Shown: positions 19,108 to 29,740 of the stretch, in pieces
Layout of the letters: each line of letters opens with the position of its first letter
How positions within the stretch are numbered: the stretch's first letter is position 1
Assembly (NCBI GenBank): GCA_963575745.1
Contig: CAUYUJ010001336.1
Span: 677,931-741,930, forward strand
Reading direction: 5' to 3'
From: Prorocentrum cordatum
Taxonomy: Eukaryota > Sar > Dinophyceae > Prorocentrales > Prorocentraceae
Length of the DNA stretch: 64,000 nt
The notes under the pieces: model-generated
Told to the model about the DNA's origin: nothing
Seen by the model: the letters and a program-made list of their open reading frames with translations, nothing else
Database searches by the model: none
Translations under genes and position numbers: made by a program

Positions 19108-19663
19108 TCAGGGCCGCGGCGGAACCCCGTAAGCCAGCGCTCGCGCCGCACGGCGGTCCTGCTCAAAGGGGGCAGGAACCGCTCCGCGCGGCCAGGCGGA
19201 GGCCCTGAGCCTCCGCCACGCGTACGGGCCCAGCAGCCCGATGCAGCAGCCTGCGCAGGCGCTGCACGCGGCCGTCACCCCAAGGAGGGCGACGACCGTG
19301 CTGAGCAGCCAGGGCGAAACCCCGCCGCTCAGATCCACCGCCAGCCCGAGGCAGACGGTGGGGCAGGCGGAACCCGCCGAAGGGAGGGGGCAGAAAGCCC
19401 CCTCACCCTCGGACGAGTCCGCCTGCTGGATGGACCAGGCCGGCGCAGGAGGCCCTGGGTCCTGAAGAACAGAGAAAGGGGCAGACACGAGCCGCTCGTA
19501 GAGCGCGGCCCGCAGCCCCCTGAAGAAGATCTCCCCAGCGCCTCCGAGAGCCGCTTGTGCGAGCGCCTGCATAAGGCGTCCGCACGCGCGGCCGACGGGG
19601 GGGGCACTTGGGCTGAGAAGCTGCGGAGACAGCAGGAGCTTGCTCACAGAGAATAGAAGAAGC

Positions 19664-19665
<2 letters not shown>
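19108..19665 (-). CDS. Possible ORF0: 185-aa protein with a membrane segment
   Basis: The first codon is the ATG formed at the extreme 5' end of the element (19,663-19,665). The protein begins MLLLFSVSKLLLSPQLLS, signal-like, and near residue 125-155 has a hydrophobic run (WLLSTVVALLGVTAACSACA and following) that could span a membrane. It ends 60 bp before the ORF1 ATG. The frame stays open through the upstream CAT repeat as poly-Ile, so a longer fusion is conceivable. GC-rich DNA makes chance frames of this length common, so coding status is uncertain. Confidence 0.4.
19610..19665 (-). repeat. A1 split direct repeat (element 5' end)
   Basis: 56 bp identical to 9,476-9,531. Its outer T (plus strand, 19,665) is the first base of the adjoining TGATGATG microsatellite. 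Confidence 0.9.
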
Positions 19666-19739
<74 letters not shown>

Positions 19740-20976
19740 TGATGATGTTGATGATGACGATGATGCTGCTGATGATGCTGGTGTTGTTGATGTTGATGAT
19801 GATGATGTTGATGGTGATGATGGTGATGCTGATCGTGATGATGATGTTGATGATGATGGTGATGGTGATGACGACGATGATGCAAATGCTGATGATACTG
19901 ACGATGATGATGATGCTGGTCATGCTCCCGGTGATGATGGTGATGATAACGATGATGGTGGTGATGATGATGGCGATTGAATGCTGCTTACACCATAGTG
20001 ATGATGCTGGTGGTGGTGGGTGTGATGCTGCTGATGATGATGACGACGATGATGATACTGGCGGTGCAAATGTCGATGCTGATGATGCTGGTGAGAAAGA
20101 GGATGAGGATGCGGATAACGTTGCAAGTGATGATGGTGACGATGATGGTGGTCACAGTGATGATGATAGTGCTGGTGATGATGGTGATGATGACGATGAT
20201 GATGATGATGATGCTGATGATGATGGTGATGAGTATGCTGATGGTGGTGGGGGTGATGTTGCTGCTCCTTGCGATGAGGACAATGCTGCTACTGCCGACC
20301 ATGTTGATGATGATGCTGATCATGATGACGGTGAGGATGCGGCTGATGGTGTCAATGACGGTGGTGATGGTACAGTAGTGGTGATGATGTCTATGGTGAT
20401 GCTGATGAGGAGGATGACGACCATGATGATTGTAACACGGATTAGAATGATGATGACGGTGCTAACGACGAAGATGATGATGCTGGTGGTGATGCTGATG
20501 AGGAGGAAGAGGATGATGAAGAGGATGAGGATGATGCTGTTTATGATGCGGACGATGGTGAGGATGAGCATGATGATGATAGTGATGATGATGATGGTGA
20601 TGATGATGCTGATGGTGGTGTGGGTCATGCAGCTGATGAAGATGATGAGGAGAATCATGATGATAATGCCGGTGACGACGAAAATGATCATGAGGATGCT
20701 GGTGCATATGCGACTGCTTTTGAGAGTGATGATGGTGATGATAATGATGATGACAATTATGATGAGGAAGAAGATGGTGATAATGATTGTAATGACGATG
20801 GGGGCGATGATGCGGCGGAGGATGATGACGATGATGATGATGCTGATGACGATGATCATGGTGGTGCTAATGATGGTAATGGTGGGATGATGATGGATAT
20901 GATGATGACGAGGATGATGATGCTGATGATGATGCTGATGCTGATGATGGTCCTGCTGCTGGTGATGATGGTAATA
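19666..20976 (+). repeat. Long degenerate ATG/GAT microsatellite
   Basis: About 24 perfect ATG units (to 19,734) grade into 1.2 kb of degenerate GAT/ATG/GCT triplets. All three frames of each strand stay partly open as poly-Met, poly-Asp, poly-Ile or poly-His. These are repeat translations, not genes. Confidence 0.95.
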
Positions 20977-21370
20977 CCTCGTAGAGCTCTTCGGCATCGA
21001 TGAGCTAGAGGAATTCCGGCGCGGGGTGCAGCTAGTTGGCCCAGCCGGCCCCGGCGGACAATGTGGGAACTTTGGGTCGGTTTTCGGAAGATTGTAAGAG
21101 ATTCGACAGTTCGTGTTGAGAACCAGAATTGTTCTAACGTGGAGTGGGTTATGCCGCGTCTGTCTGTGAAATTCTCAGGTCCGTAGCTGCAATATTACTG
21201 TCAAAAAACGTGGAGGAACCAACTTCGTATAAAACCCCAAAAAATAGATTCTGCAAGTTTTCAAGCTGACATTCGAGAACGCTCTCTCCTCGTAATCTGA
21301 GCACTGCTTTGCGTGTTAAGAGCTCTACGAGGGTCCCGGCGGTAAGACGGTTTACCGCAGGCACCCAGTG
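20977..21370. mobile_element. Small terminal-inverted-repeat element in the ATG tract
   Basis: CCTCGTAGAGCTCTT at 20,977-20,991 is perfectly inverted at 21,318-21,332. The DNA between is AT-richer than its surroundings and non-coding. Beyond the right arm a short palindrome GCGGTAA...TTACCGC (21,341-21,360) matches the right end of the satellite element at about 7,440-7,455. ATG repeat lies on both sides, so this is an insertion into the same microsatellite. It is the short relative of the 5,689-7,463 element without the satellite expansion. Confidence 0.65.
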
Positions 21371-21758
21371 CTGCTGCTGAGGATGATGATGATGATACTG
21401 ATGACGATGCTGATACTGATGATGCTGCTGATGCGAATTCTGATGATGCTGACGATGATGATGGGGATGGCACGGTTAGTGATGATAATGATAGTGGTTG
21501 TGACGATGATGCTGATTCTGATGATGATGATGATGATGGTGATGATGATCATGATAATGTTGGTGCTGATGATGATGCTGCTGATCATGATGATGGTGAT
21601 GATGATCATTATGATGAGGGCGATGATGCTGATGGCAAGTGCTATGGTGATGCTTATGATGACAGTCATTATAAATTACATTACTGATGATCATAATGGT
21701 GGTGGTGATCAAGATGCTGATGAGGATGAAGATGATGATTATGATGTGATGGTGCCCA
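21371..21758 (+). repeat. ATG/GAT microsatellite, right part
   Basis: Continuation of the degenerate GAT tract after the small inverted-repeat element, ending near 21,750. Confidence 0.9.
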
Positions 21759-22325
21759 GGATAAGCACAATATGCATCAACGATGCTGCAATACTCCTCC
21801 CGTCCCAAATCACCCCATCAAAAATCCCCACAATCTTCTTTCCACGGCGCGAAGCGCCTCACGAGCGCCGGGTGGCCCTGCCACTAAGGTCATACCCCGG
21901 TTTGTAAAGGATCCACCCTCCATCTTTCCAGGAGCAAGAAGCGCAACAAGAATCCGCCGGCTCCCTGGGGAAGCCAGGCTGTGCAAGTGGTTGCTGCTTG
22001 CAGGCGAAAGTGGCGATGAGGAGTTCGCGAGACAACGTCGGCGCCGCCGAACGGACGGCGACTGGACGAGCTGTTTGCAGCTACTGGGAGGAGAGAGATG
22101 TATAGATGTTGAGTGGGGCTTGCGCGCAAGGAGACTTGATGGGAGGGCGCGGGACGGCGCAAGACCCAGCCTGGAAAATTGACAACCGAACCGCCCTCCC
22201 CAATAGCACCTTAACGCGGGCGGGCCGCGGGGTCCGCAGATCCGATTTCTTCCAGCTCCCCGTTGGAGCTTAATGAACTAAGTTTAAGACGGGGCAGTAA
22301 TCGGATCCGCCGCCGTAGCAACAAA
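21759..22325. other. Non-repetitive DNA, no gene recognised
   Basis: Mixed-composition sequence with short open frames on both strands. No motif, RNA gene or repeat seen. Confidence 0.4.
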
Positions 22326-22327
22326 AA

Positions 22328-23352
22328 ACACCTGATATTGCCACGAACTCCGACCCTGGAGGACAAGTGGGCGTGACTTGCGAGGAAGAGAAAAACAAAA
22401 AAGGAATAACAATTTATGCCTATAGGGCGCATAATGCCGATTCCCGTGTTGTCCGTTTGACGCTGTGCCGCTTTAAGGCGCATTATGTTGGTTCCCGTGC
22501 TGTCCGTTTGATACTGTGCCACTTTGTCGGGGCTTCTCCGACCATCTTGGAGCCCCGTTGGGCAGTATTCGGGCCCTGGGGCCCTCTTGGGGTGCCTCTG
22601 GGGGCTTCCTGGAGACCTCTTGGAGGCTTCTTGGGGCCTCTTGGGGGCCTCTTGTTGGGCGGAGAGCCCAAAATGTCGGTCCCTGCCCCTCCGGGGCCCC
22701 TCTTGAGGGCTTGGACCGTCTGGGCGCCCTCCTGGGGGCCTCTTGAGCCGTTTTGGGGCGATCTTTAGGGCCTCTTGGACCGTCTTGGAGCGTCGTGAGG
22801 CCGATAAGGCGAAAACGTGAAAAACCTTCAAACACTCAGATAAAACCATGTATTTTGACTCTTGGGGCTCTCTTTTGGGGCCCCGTGGAGTCCTCCAGGA
22901 GCGTCTTGGGGGCTTCCTCGGCCGTCTGGAAGCCATCTTGGACGGTCGGACGGTCTGGATCGACCTGTTGGCGACTCGTGGCCCTCTGGGACCATCTTGC
23001 GGACCATCTTTAGGGGGAAACCAAACCTACCTCGCTTTTGACCACCCTCGCTTCCAACAGATACCAAACGATGCCAAATTGCAGCCTGTACTGGTCAGGC
23101 CGCTTGACGAGGAGGCGCGTGGTATGGCTTGGTTTTGCCTGGAAGCGAAAGCGGGGTAGGTAACTCACGCTCTGAATCTTGGGGGCCGCCCGTGCCTTCC
23201 GGAAGCGCGTCTGCAGAAATGGGGCCGTCGTCCGCCAACTTCCGCCGACTTCCGCCGGCGTTCCGCCCGTGACCGGGCGGGGGAGGCCGTGCCCCCCCAG
23301 ACCCCCTGCAGGGGGATACTACACGGGAGCTCCTCCTCCAGGTCGGGGAAAA
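22328..23352 (+). repeat. Dispersed repeat R1, copy 1
   Basis: Begins near CCTGATATTGCCACGAA and GACAAGTGGGCGTG, has a tandem pair of ~54-bp units (22,427-22,534) built on GGTTCCCGTGYTGTCCGTTTG, then a long tract of CCTCTTGGGG-like ~10-12-bp units, then GATAAGGCGAAAACG near 22,803, and ends GGTCGGGGAAAA. The same order recurs at 34,451-35,294 and partly at 33,036-33,770. No protein is conserved between copies. Confidence 0.75.
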
Positions 23353-23592
23353 GGCCGGACGCGGATTCATAGAATCCGAAATCGGATACACGCGGACGGA
23401 AATCGGATCCACCGAAATGGAAAACAAAAAACCAAAATTGGATCCGTGCGAACTTAATTGGATCCGACGGCGGTTATCTCCCACGCGTCTACTCAAGACT
23501 CCAAACCGTCGTTCTGGGCCGAAGAAGGAACTACTTTTGTCCTGGGGATGTGCGGTCCCTTGTCTCCAAAGTCCTGTCTCCTGTTTACTGTC
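23353..23592. other. Linker with ATCGGATYC-like sub-repeats
   Basis: Contains several ATCGGAT/GGATCC-like words (23,370-23,465). No gene is seen. Confidence 0.35.
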
Positions 23593-23822
23593 TACGGTCA
23601 GAAACTTTTGCATAGCGTGTCGCCGCGGCGGCCTCGGCGGCCTCGGCGACACGCTTTGCCTTGCGAGCGGATCGCATGTCGCTTCGCTCCGCGGGGCGGG
23701 AGGCTCGGAAAAGCCCAGGACGTTGACGCCTGGGGAGCCGTGAAGAGGATAGCGTGCCGCGCCGAAGCGCGGTTGGCCAGAACCGGCGGAGCGACACATC
23801 CAAAGTTCCTGACCGTACTAGG
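23593..23822. mobile_element. 230-bp inverted-repeat element (MITE-like)
   Basis: The left arm TACGGTCAGAAACTTTTGCAT with GTGTCGCCGCGGCGG is matched, inverted, by CGGAGCGACACATCCAAAG and TTCCTGACCGTACT on the right, about 35 bp with a few differences. Within the left arm a perfect 11-bp hairpin GCGTGTCGCCG...CGGCGACACGC lies at about 23,616-23,655. No coding potential. Confidence 0.6.
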
Positions 23823-23842
23823 GACCTGACTGGTAGAGGCCT

Positions 23843-24083
23843 GATAGATGGGGTCCGAGTATAGATGTGGTCGAAGGATCGCGCCGCATCGCCAATTCAT
23901 CGCCGATTCATCGGCGATGCATCGGCGACGCATCGGCGACGTCAGTGATGCGTCGGCGACGTCGGCGTTGGGAAACACGGGCTCCACATCGAACCGCATC
24001 GTCGATGAATCGGCGAAGCGGCATCGGCTATGCGGCGCGATCCTCCGACCCCATCTACTCGGATCCCATCTGGGAGGCCCAGA
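23843..24083. mobile_element. CGATGC-family inverted-repeat element, copy 1
   Basis: Terminal inverted repeats of about 50 bp: the left end has GATGGGGTCCGAGTATAGATG then GGATCGCGCCGCAT; the right end has ATGCGGCGCGATCCTCCGAC then ATCTACTCGGATCCCATC. The centre is packed with ATCGGCGATGCATCGGCGAC-type palindromic words. Further copies are at 57,831-58,016 and 58,990-59,097. Confidence 0.7.
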
Positions 24084-24750
24084 GCTGGGGGGCCCGCGGC
24101 GCGAGGGAAGGGCGACCTGTGGAAGGGTCCCTCCATCGCCTGGCCGCGCCAGGCTGCCCCCGGAATTTCCACAAGGGTGCCGCCGCACGGCCGGGAGTGC
24201 CCACGAGGCCTCGTGCGCAGACGGCCCCATGGAGGCTCCGAAGATGGCTTCGAACGGCCAAGGCAGCCCAAGGGAGCCCCAAGACGCTCCAAGATGGCCT
24301 CCAGGCCGTCGATCAGGCCCCCCCCGACAGACATACGCCTCAAGAGGGACCCACCTCCAAGATGGCCTCCAGAAACCAAAACTCATGGATCTTCAAATGT
24401 TTCACCTATTCAGAGCTCTCGCCTCTTTCAGGCTCCTGGAAACCCTAGACGATGTACTATGCCTCCAATAAACCCCCATGGCCGCCCAAGATTCTCCCAC
24501 GAGAGCCGCGATGTGGCCCCAAGATGACCGAAGAAACCTTCGGGGCCCAATGGGATCCCAAGAGGGCTCCAAGGGGAGCCCCCAAAGACCCTTACGACGG
24601 ATAGCAAGGACCCAGGACGGCCTCCAGGGCTCCCAAGAGGGCCCCAAGAGAGCCTCAAGAGGGCCTTAAAGGGTCCCAAGAGGGCCCCTACGACGGCCCC
24701 ATGAGTGCACAAGAGCGCACCAAGAGCGTCCCGAGGGCCCCAAGCGGCGG
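24084..24750 (-). repeat. R1-like repeat in opposite orientation, diverged
   Basis: Reads CCCAAGAGGGCCCCAAGAG-type words, the reverse complement of the CCTCTTGGGG tract that dominates R1. Landmark sequences are too diverged for a firm boundary. Confidence 0.45.
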
Positions 24751-25000
24751 TTTGCGTCCTCCTCCTCCTCCTCCTCCTCCTCCTCCTCCTCCTCCTCCTC
24801 CTCCTCATGGCCCCAAGACGGTCCCAAGGGGGTCCAAAGGGACCCCCAAAGGCCCCGATAGACCCCCTCAAGGCCCGCAAGAGGTTCCCCCGAGATGGCT
24901 CGCCCTGGGAAGCCCTCCTCCGTCCTCCTCCTCCTCCTCCTCTTCCTCCTCCTCCTCCTCCTCCTCCTCCTCCTCCTCCTCCTCCTCCTCCTCCAAGGCA
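24751..25000. repeat. Two TCC microsatellite tracts
   Basis: (TCC)n at about 24,758-24,806 and 24,917-24,994 with R1-like sequence between. Confidence 0.9.
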
Positions 25001-25099
25001 TCTGGGTCAGGAGCACTCAGGCGGATGCCGAGGGCGACAGGCGCCGCTCCCACACTTTCTGCATGCCTCTCTGCAGAGACATCCTTTCTTCACATCGCA

Positions 25100-26250
25100 C
25101 ATTTCACTAGATGGCTTGGAGATGTTAGTGTGGGATGCTGGCTCCCTCTCGTCTGCGTGATGGCTGGACGACATCTGCGGGTGCTCCAGTACAATCCCTT
25201 GCACGCGTCTAGCGGGGAGAGACTGACTTCGATTGCGCAGGCCTGCAAGGCCTACGATTTTGTGTGTTTGAACGGCACCACGGCCAAGGGCGATGGCCGC
25301 GAGCGCGCCTGGGAGGCTCGCTGGCGAAAGGCTGGAGATCACAATTGGTGTTTGGAAAGTGGGTGGGCTCGGGGTCCTTTCACCAACAAGAGCGCAGGCT
25401 ACACCATCCTACTAGGGGCACGCATCAAGCGCTCTTCCGCGACGCACACCTGGACTCCCGCAGCCTCGCTGGCCGGGCGCGGACTGGCGCTCAGGGCTCG
25501 GTGCTCAGCCTATGACATCGGCGTCTGCTCCACCTGCTTCCCGCCGCCGCCGCTCACGGGCAGCGCGACCGCCTACCACCGTACCTGCGACGCGCTTGTC
25601 ACCTGGATGCGTTCCCTGCCCTACCTCAACACGAAGCGCGTCCTGCCGATCTTCTGCATCGACCTCAACTCGGGCTTCGGCGACCAGCAGCTGGACGGAG
25701 ACCCAACGTGGCGCGCGACGGACTCGGACGTCTTTGGAGAGGCCGCCAGGGACAAGCAACGCTACGCGGCGGACTGCATCTTGCCCTTCGTGGAGGAGCT
25801 CGGGATGGTGGCGGTCAACACGTACATTGGCCACGGCCGCACTTTCTTCGGCGCGAAAAGCGCCACGGAGATTGATTTCGAATTCTTGCCCAAGACAGTG
25901 CTCGGGGACGTTGCCTCGGCTGGGCCACTACGACGACTGGGGCGACAGTTGCAGGTCATCGCTACACGGCAACCCAGAGGCCACGTACCTGTGCACGCAT
26001 GTTTCGCGCATGCTATATCCCACACCACCGACGCCCAGGCCCACTGTGATACAACACCTCACCCACGCCTGGGCTGTGTACCGCACCGTGTCGCTTGGAC
26101 TCGTGAGGCCCTTGTGCAATCTCTACGCAGTGGACTGGGACGGGCAGAACTTTTGGAACTTGAACAGTATATGCGCGATCATGCTCAGGAGCGGGAGACT
26201 ATTCAGGCCGAGGAACAGACTCCGAATGCAGAATGGGGCTTTCCATGAAT
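25100..26250 (+). pseudogene. LINE EEP endonuclease region
   Basis: From the internal Met at 25,159 the frame reads GRHLRVLQYNPLHASSGERL, then LNTKRVLPIFCIDLNSGFGD and NTYIGHGRTFFGAKSATEID. This follows the order of an endonuclease/exonuclease/phosphatase domain (N-terminal N, central D-x-N, C-terminal ID). The canonical GDFN is replaced by IDLN, and frames shift after 25,950, so activity is doubtful. In such elements this domain nicks target DNA and lies just before the RT. The first part of the long open frame (24,701-25,100) is microsatellite and should not be counted. Confidence 0.65.
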
Positions 26251-28239
26251 GCGCTACTTACTATCGGCGGCCGTCACTTTGCCCGCGCGCCCGAGCACCG
26301 ACCTGGATACCGCACGTTGGCGGAGACCATCCCACCTCTGCTCGACCAACAGCGGGCGCTGCGCACACCACTGGCTGCTTTCCCTTCTGACGGCGCCGAC
26401 GAGGAGCTGAACGACACCGGCTTATCACGAGCTGCTGGCGGTCCGCTGGCAGCTACGCTGTCACGCCAAGTGGCTCCGCTCGGCTCGACGGCAGTATTGG
26501 AAGCAGTGGCGCATCGACACGGTGGGCGAACTCCACGAGGCTCGTCGCCACGGCAGGCGTGCTGAAGTGGCGCGACCTTCTCGGCTCCTGGCCGGCACTG
26601 GCGTGGGCCCTCGCAAGCGCGACCACAGACGCGCTCCTGTGGCATTGCCGACTGGAGGTGAACTCGCTGGGCGCTGGGCCTTACCTGCTGGACAAGGCGG
26701 CATGGCCGCATCCCCCCTCGACTGGATCGCAGACGCCGATGACTATCTCTACAACGACATCACGGGACAGGAGGCGCAGCAGTTTCTCGCGCCCTGGACC
26801 GAGGAGGGGCTGGTGTGGGCTAAGCATCGTTTGCAGGAGCTTCGCCGCTGGATGCGACGAGCCCCAAAGCGACGCGCCTGCCCGTCGTGGTCGGCCCCGC
26901 TTGAGCTGCGGTGGATGGTGCTGCGCCCCCACCGCAGAGTTTCACGACGTTACCGCGGCGTGGGCTACACCACCCCCGAGATTGACCAGGAGTTCACAAG
27001 ACGATTTCCAGTGTTTTTTTTCTGCATCGGCTACGCAGATCAGGACAGGTCCCATTAGTCTGGCACCTGAGCCAAGGGGTGGCGCTCTCGTGGAAGCGGG
27101 CCATCCACCTTCTTGACCCATTCGGCAAGGGATTCGTGGCGACGGCTATCGACCCCATGGAACTTAGCTCCGAGCCCCTCTTCGCCCACGGGTGCATCCC
27201 ACGCCGACGCCGTGAGACGGCTATCCTCGGCCAGCAGCTGTGTACTTGGAAGTTACGCAGCTTGGGCCTCAGCCACGTCACGGACCTGAAGGATATTACC
27301 AACGCGTTTGCTTCCACGGACTGGGCCAGTCTTGCTACAGCGAATGAGAGCATTATGAAAGATGACCATGTGAGGTACGGAAGGCAACGCTTTCGCTTCG
27401 CAACAGTGATGTTTGGCGATTTATGTGTACGGCCCAGCGTCGGTGCGCTCATTGGCGACCCCTGGGCGGTCAAGGCTTTCGTACGCGACATCAGCACAGT
27501 GTTTGAGACAGTCCAGGAGCAGTTTGCCGAATTTGGGCCCGAGCCAGCTACTTGGTGCCAACTTTTCCTACACTACGACGGTGAGGATATCATCCTGGAC
27601 CTGGCTTTTCACTCATATGTAGATGATGCCATCAGGAGATTGTCGTGGCCGGCCAGACATCGACTCTGGAGCTCGCGCGGTGGTCGAGGGCATATGACCT
27701 TCTGCTTTCCGCGGAGCTGAGGCGCCACGGGTACGCATTGAACCCCGCCAAGAATGTCAGCTTGCTGTCATTTGTGGGGTGATCGAAACACTGCCGTTCT
27801 CTCTGGGGCTCCTGCAGACGCCGCGCGACATCTTGGGGGCCAGGTCATGGGCAACTGTTCTTTTCGGGCAGAGCTGGCCTCGCGCTTGGCCGCGATCTCC
27901 TCGGGCTTCTACTCAATGGGTAGGTATTGGTTCTCGAAGCGCATCTCCTACACCGGGAGACGGGCTGTCTTCCTGGCCAGGGTGGTGGGTCCAGCTTGCT
28001 CGGCATGCGAGGCCTTCCCCCCGACCCTGACCCAGATCCACGCGCTCACGTCCAGGGTTGTCTTTTTCGGGCGCAACGCGATGAGGGGGGCGGCTACGTC
28101 TTGGGAAGGGGGCACGCTCGCTCTATTTCCTATGAGGCCGTCCTGAAGTACTGGAAGGCCCCCCCCCACGCTCGAGGTCGAGTTCCGTGTTCGGCGTCTG
28201 CGGTGGCACCAAAAGTGGGCTCTCAACCCCGAACGGCAC
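26251..28239 (+). pseudogene. LINE reverse transcriptase region, frame-broken
   Basis: The best-preserved segment is the frame 27,079-27,720, with RT motif A as DITNAFASTDW (about 27,285-27,320) and motif C as YVDD (27,616-27,627). The preceding part (26,251-27,060) and the thumb-side part (27,720-28,239) are in other frames with scattered family-like peptides, so several frameshifts are present. It follows the endonuclease and precedes a zinc-finger tail, the usual order in this LINE type. Confidence 0.7.
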
Positions 28240-28937
28240 ATGAGTGAGTGGGCCCCCCTCTTGGGCGACATGAAAATCGAGAAGCAGCGAGGGCCCCGCA
28301 CATTGGACCCCGGGGGCCACCTCACGGCCACGGCGCACCCGTGGGCGGTTCAGTACGTCAGGGACCCCGAGGCTCTTCGGAGGGTTTCTTCGGATTTCGA
28401 GGAGGACATGCGATCGTGGTCTGGTGCCCCGCTGGCGTTTCTCGAGGAGGGGGATCTGAGGTACTGGTTCACGGAGGTGGACCTCTCGGTCGTCAGGGCG
28501 GCCTGGCTGTCGGTCTGCTTCCCTCCTCCTGGAGTGCTCCGTGAGGCCCCCGCTGCACCACCCGATGTACCCGCAGGGCGTGCTGAAGGATATGTCTGTG
28601 GGGTCGGGGACTGCGCCAAACGGTTCTTGACAAAACGGCAATGGCTCGTCCGCATTCGGGTGGCCCACGGGTACAAGACCCTTCTCGCTGAGGCTACTCC
28701 TGGGACTTCGTGTTTCGTGTGTTGCAGTCGGTTCCAGAGTCGCAATGCTGCGTACAACCACGTCCTGGACTCGTTCGCCTCGGGATTTTGTAAGCCGCAG
28801 CTCAGCACGACGCTCGAGCTCCAGGTTCCAGAGGGGCCCTTCGACTGTCGCCTATGTGAAGCTCAACCAGCGGCTGAACAGCTGCTTCATTTCCGTACGC
28901 GTGTCCACTTCGATGACCTGCCCATAGTTCTTCGCGG
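28240..28937 (+). pseudogene. LINE C-terminal zinc-finger region
   Basis: The frame from 28,240 reads a linker (FEEDMRSWSGAPLAFLEEGD) and then cysteine/histidine pairs: YVCGVGDCAKRFLTKRQWLV with a distal His, then TSCFVCCSRFQSRNAAYNHV, then PFDCRLCEAQPAAEQLLHF. These look like C2H2/CCHC-type fingers at the LINE C-terminus, expected to bind nucleic acid. The frame runs on past 28,940, but only as a shadow of the next ORF. Confidence 0.6.
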
Positions 28938-28939
28938 CG

Positions 28940-29740
28940 ATGGAGGAGCCCAGCTGGGCAGTGGACAAGCGCAACACAGACGGAGACAGCCGCGACTCGA
29001 AGGGTGCCAAGCAGGCTCGTCTCTTGGAGGAGGTCGGCCAGGAGGCCAAGGCGAACCAGAAGCGGGGCAAAGGCGGCGCGCTGGCCGCGCTGCTGACGGT
29101 GCTCATGAAGCTCGCACTCACCAGCGCGCGAGAGCTGGCAGAGATGACTGGCGCCTGCTACACGTGCTACATGGTGGGCGCAGAGGTGCCGTTCGTGAAA
29201 GTGCTCCAGGAGACGGGGCGCAACTACGCGGAGAATTGCAAGGCAGACGGGAAGGACCACAAGCACGGGCCACCCTGGCCCCACGTCTTCAAGGCGTTCA
29301 TCAAGTGGGCTTGCACGGGGGGCGCCGAGACCACTCCAAAGGAAGCCAAGGACCTCTTCACGGACTACTGGAGGGCGGTGATTATGTCGCCGACGGCGCT
29401 GGACACGCCCGCGGTGCACTGCAGGCACTTCAGGCCCAACGCATGCTGGTACGACAGGAAGAAGACGAACAAGCCCGACCGCTACAAGTTGCAGATAATG
29501 CTGGGGGTCCAGCAGCAGGCCAACAACTGGAACGGATGCGAGACCACCCTGATGGAGGCTGTTCGCAGGACCGTGGAGGCGGTGAGCAACAACGAGGAGG
29601 CCAGCAAGAAGGTGCACTACTTGCCAGGGTCCCCGCCGAGAGGGGGCCTGGAGCGCGAGGCGGCGAAGCTGCTGGGCCAGCTAGGCCTCAAGGACAAACC
29701 AGTGGAAGGGGGCCAGGACCAAGATGACGATGAACTTTGA
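28940..29740 (+). CDS. 266-aa protein of unknown function downstream of the LINE
   Basis: A complete ORF beginning MEEPSWAVDKRNTDGDSRD and ending in an acidic tail (DQDDDEL). The N-terminus is charged and Lys-rich. The middle is helical (LAALLTVLMKLALTSARELA, MTGACYTCYMVGAEVPFVKV) and includes PWPHVFKAFIKWACTGG and CRHFRPNACWYD. The amino-acid mix is natural and the ORF is unbroken, unlike the LINE before it. It starts inside the last zinc-finger frame of that LINE. It could be ORF1 of a second, truncated LINE copy or a small dinoflagellate repeat-family gene. No known domain is recognised. Confidence 0.55.
   Translation: MEEPSWAVDKRNTDGDSRDSKGAKQARLLEEVGQEAKANQKRGKGGALAALLTVLMKLALTSARELAEMTGACYTCYMVGAEVPFVKVLQETGRNYAENCKADGKDHKHGPPWPHVFKAFIKWACTGGAETTPKEAKDLFTDYWRAVIMSPTALDTPAVHCRHFRPNACWYDRKKTNKPDRYKLQIMLGVQQQANNWNGCETTLMEAVRRTVEAVSNNEEASKKVHYLPGSPPRGGLEREAAKLLGQLGLKDKPVEGGQDQDDDEL

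Larger units (their letters stand above)
9284..19665 (-). mobile_element. DIRS-order (tyrosine recombinase) retrotransposon with split direct repeats
   Basis: The 10,382-bp unit reads on the minus strand A1 (19,665-19,610), possible ORF0, ORF1, ORF2, B1 (9,687-9,530), A2 (9,531-9,476), a 34-bp spacer, B2 (9,441-9,284). A copies match over 56 bp and B copies over 158 bp with no difference seen. This A1...B1A2B2 layout is the split-direct-repeat form of PAT/Ngaro-like elements. The encoded RT, RNase H and tyrosine recombinase support the same group. There is no LTR, no DDE integrase and no target-site duplication. Both ends lie in ATG repeat, and recombination at a shared AT dinucleotide explains both junctions. 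Identical repeats and open frames suggest a recent insertion. Confidence 0.85.

Noticed and set aside
17108-19166. N-terminal ~690 residues of the 3,155-codon frame
   Set aside because: This part is the out-of-frame shadow of ORF1, Arg/Gly/Pro-rich without motif. The real ORF2 begins after 17,107.
19640-20890. 416-codon Met/Asp-rich frame
   Set aside because: Direct translation of the ATG microsatellite.
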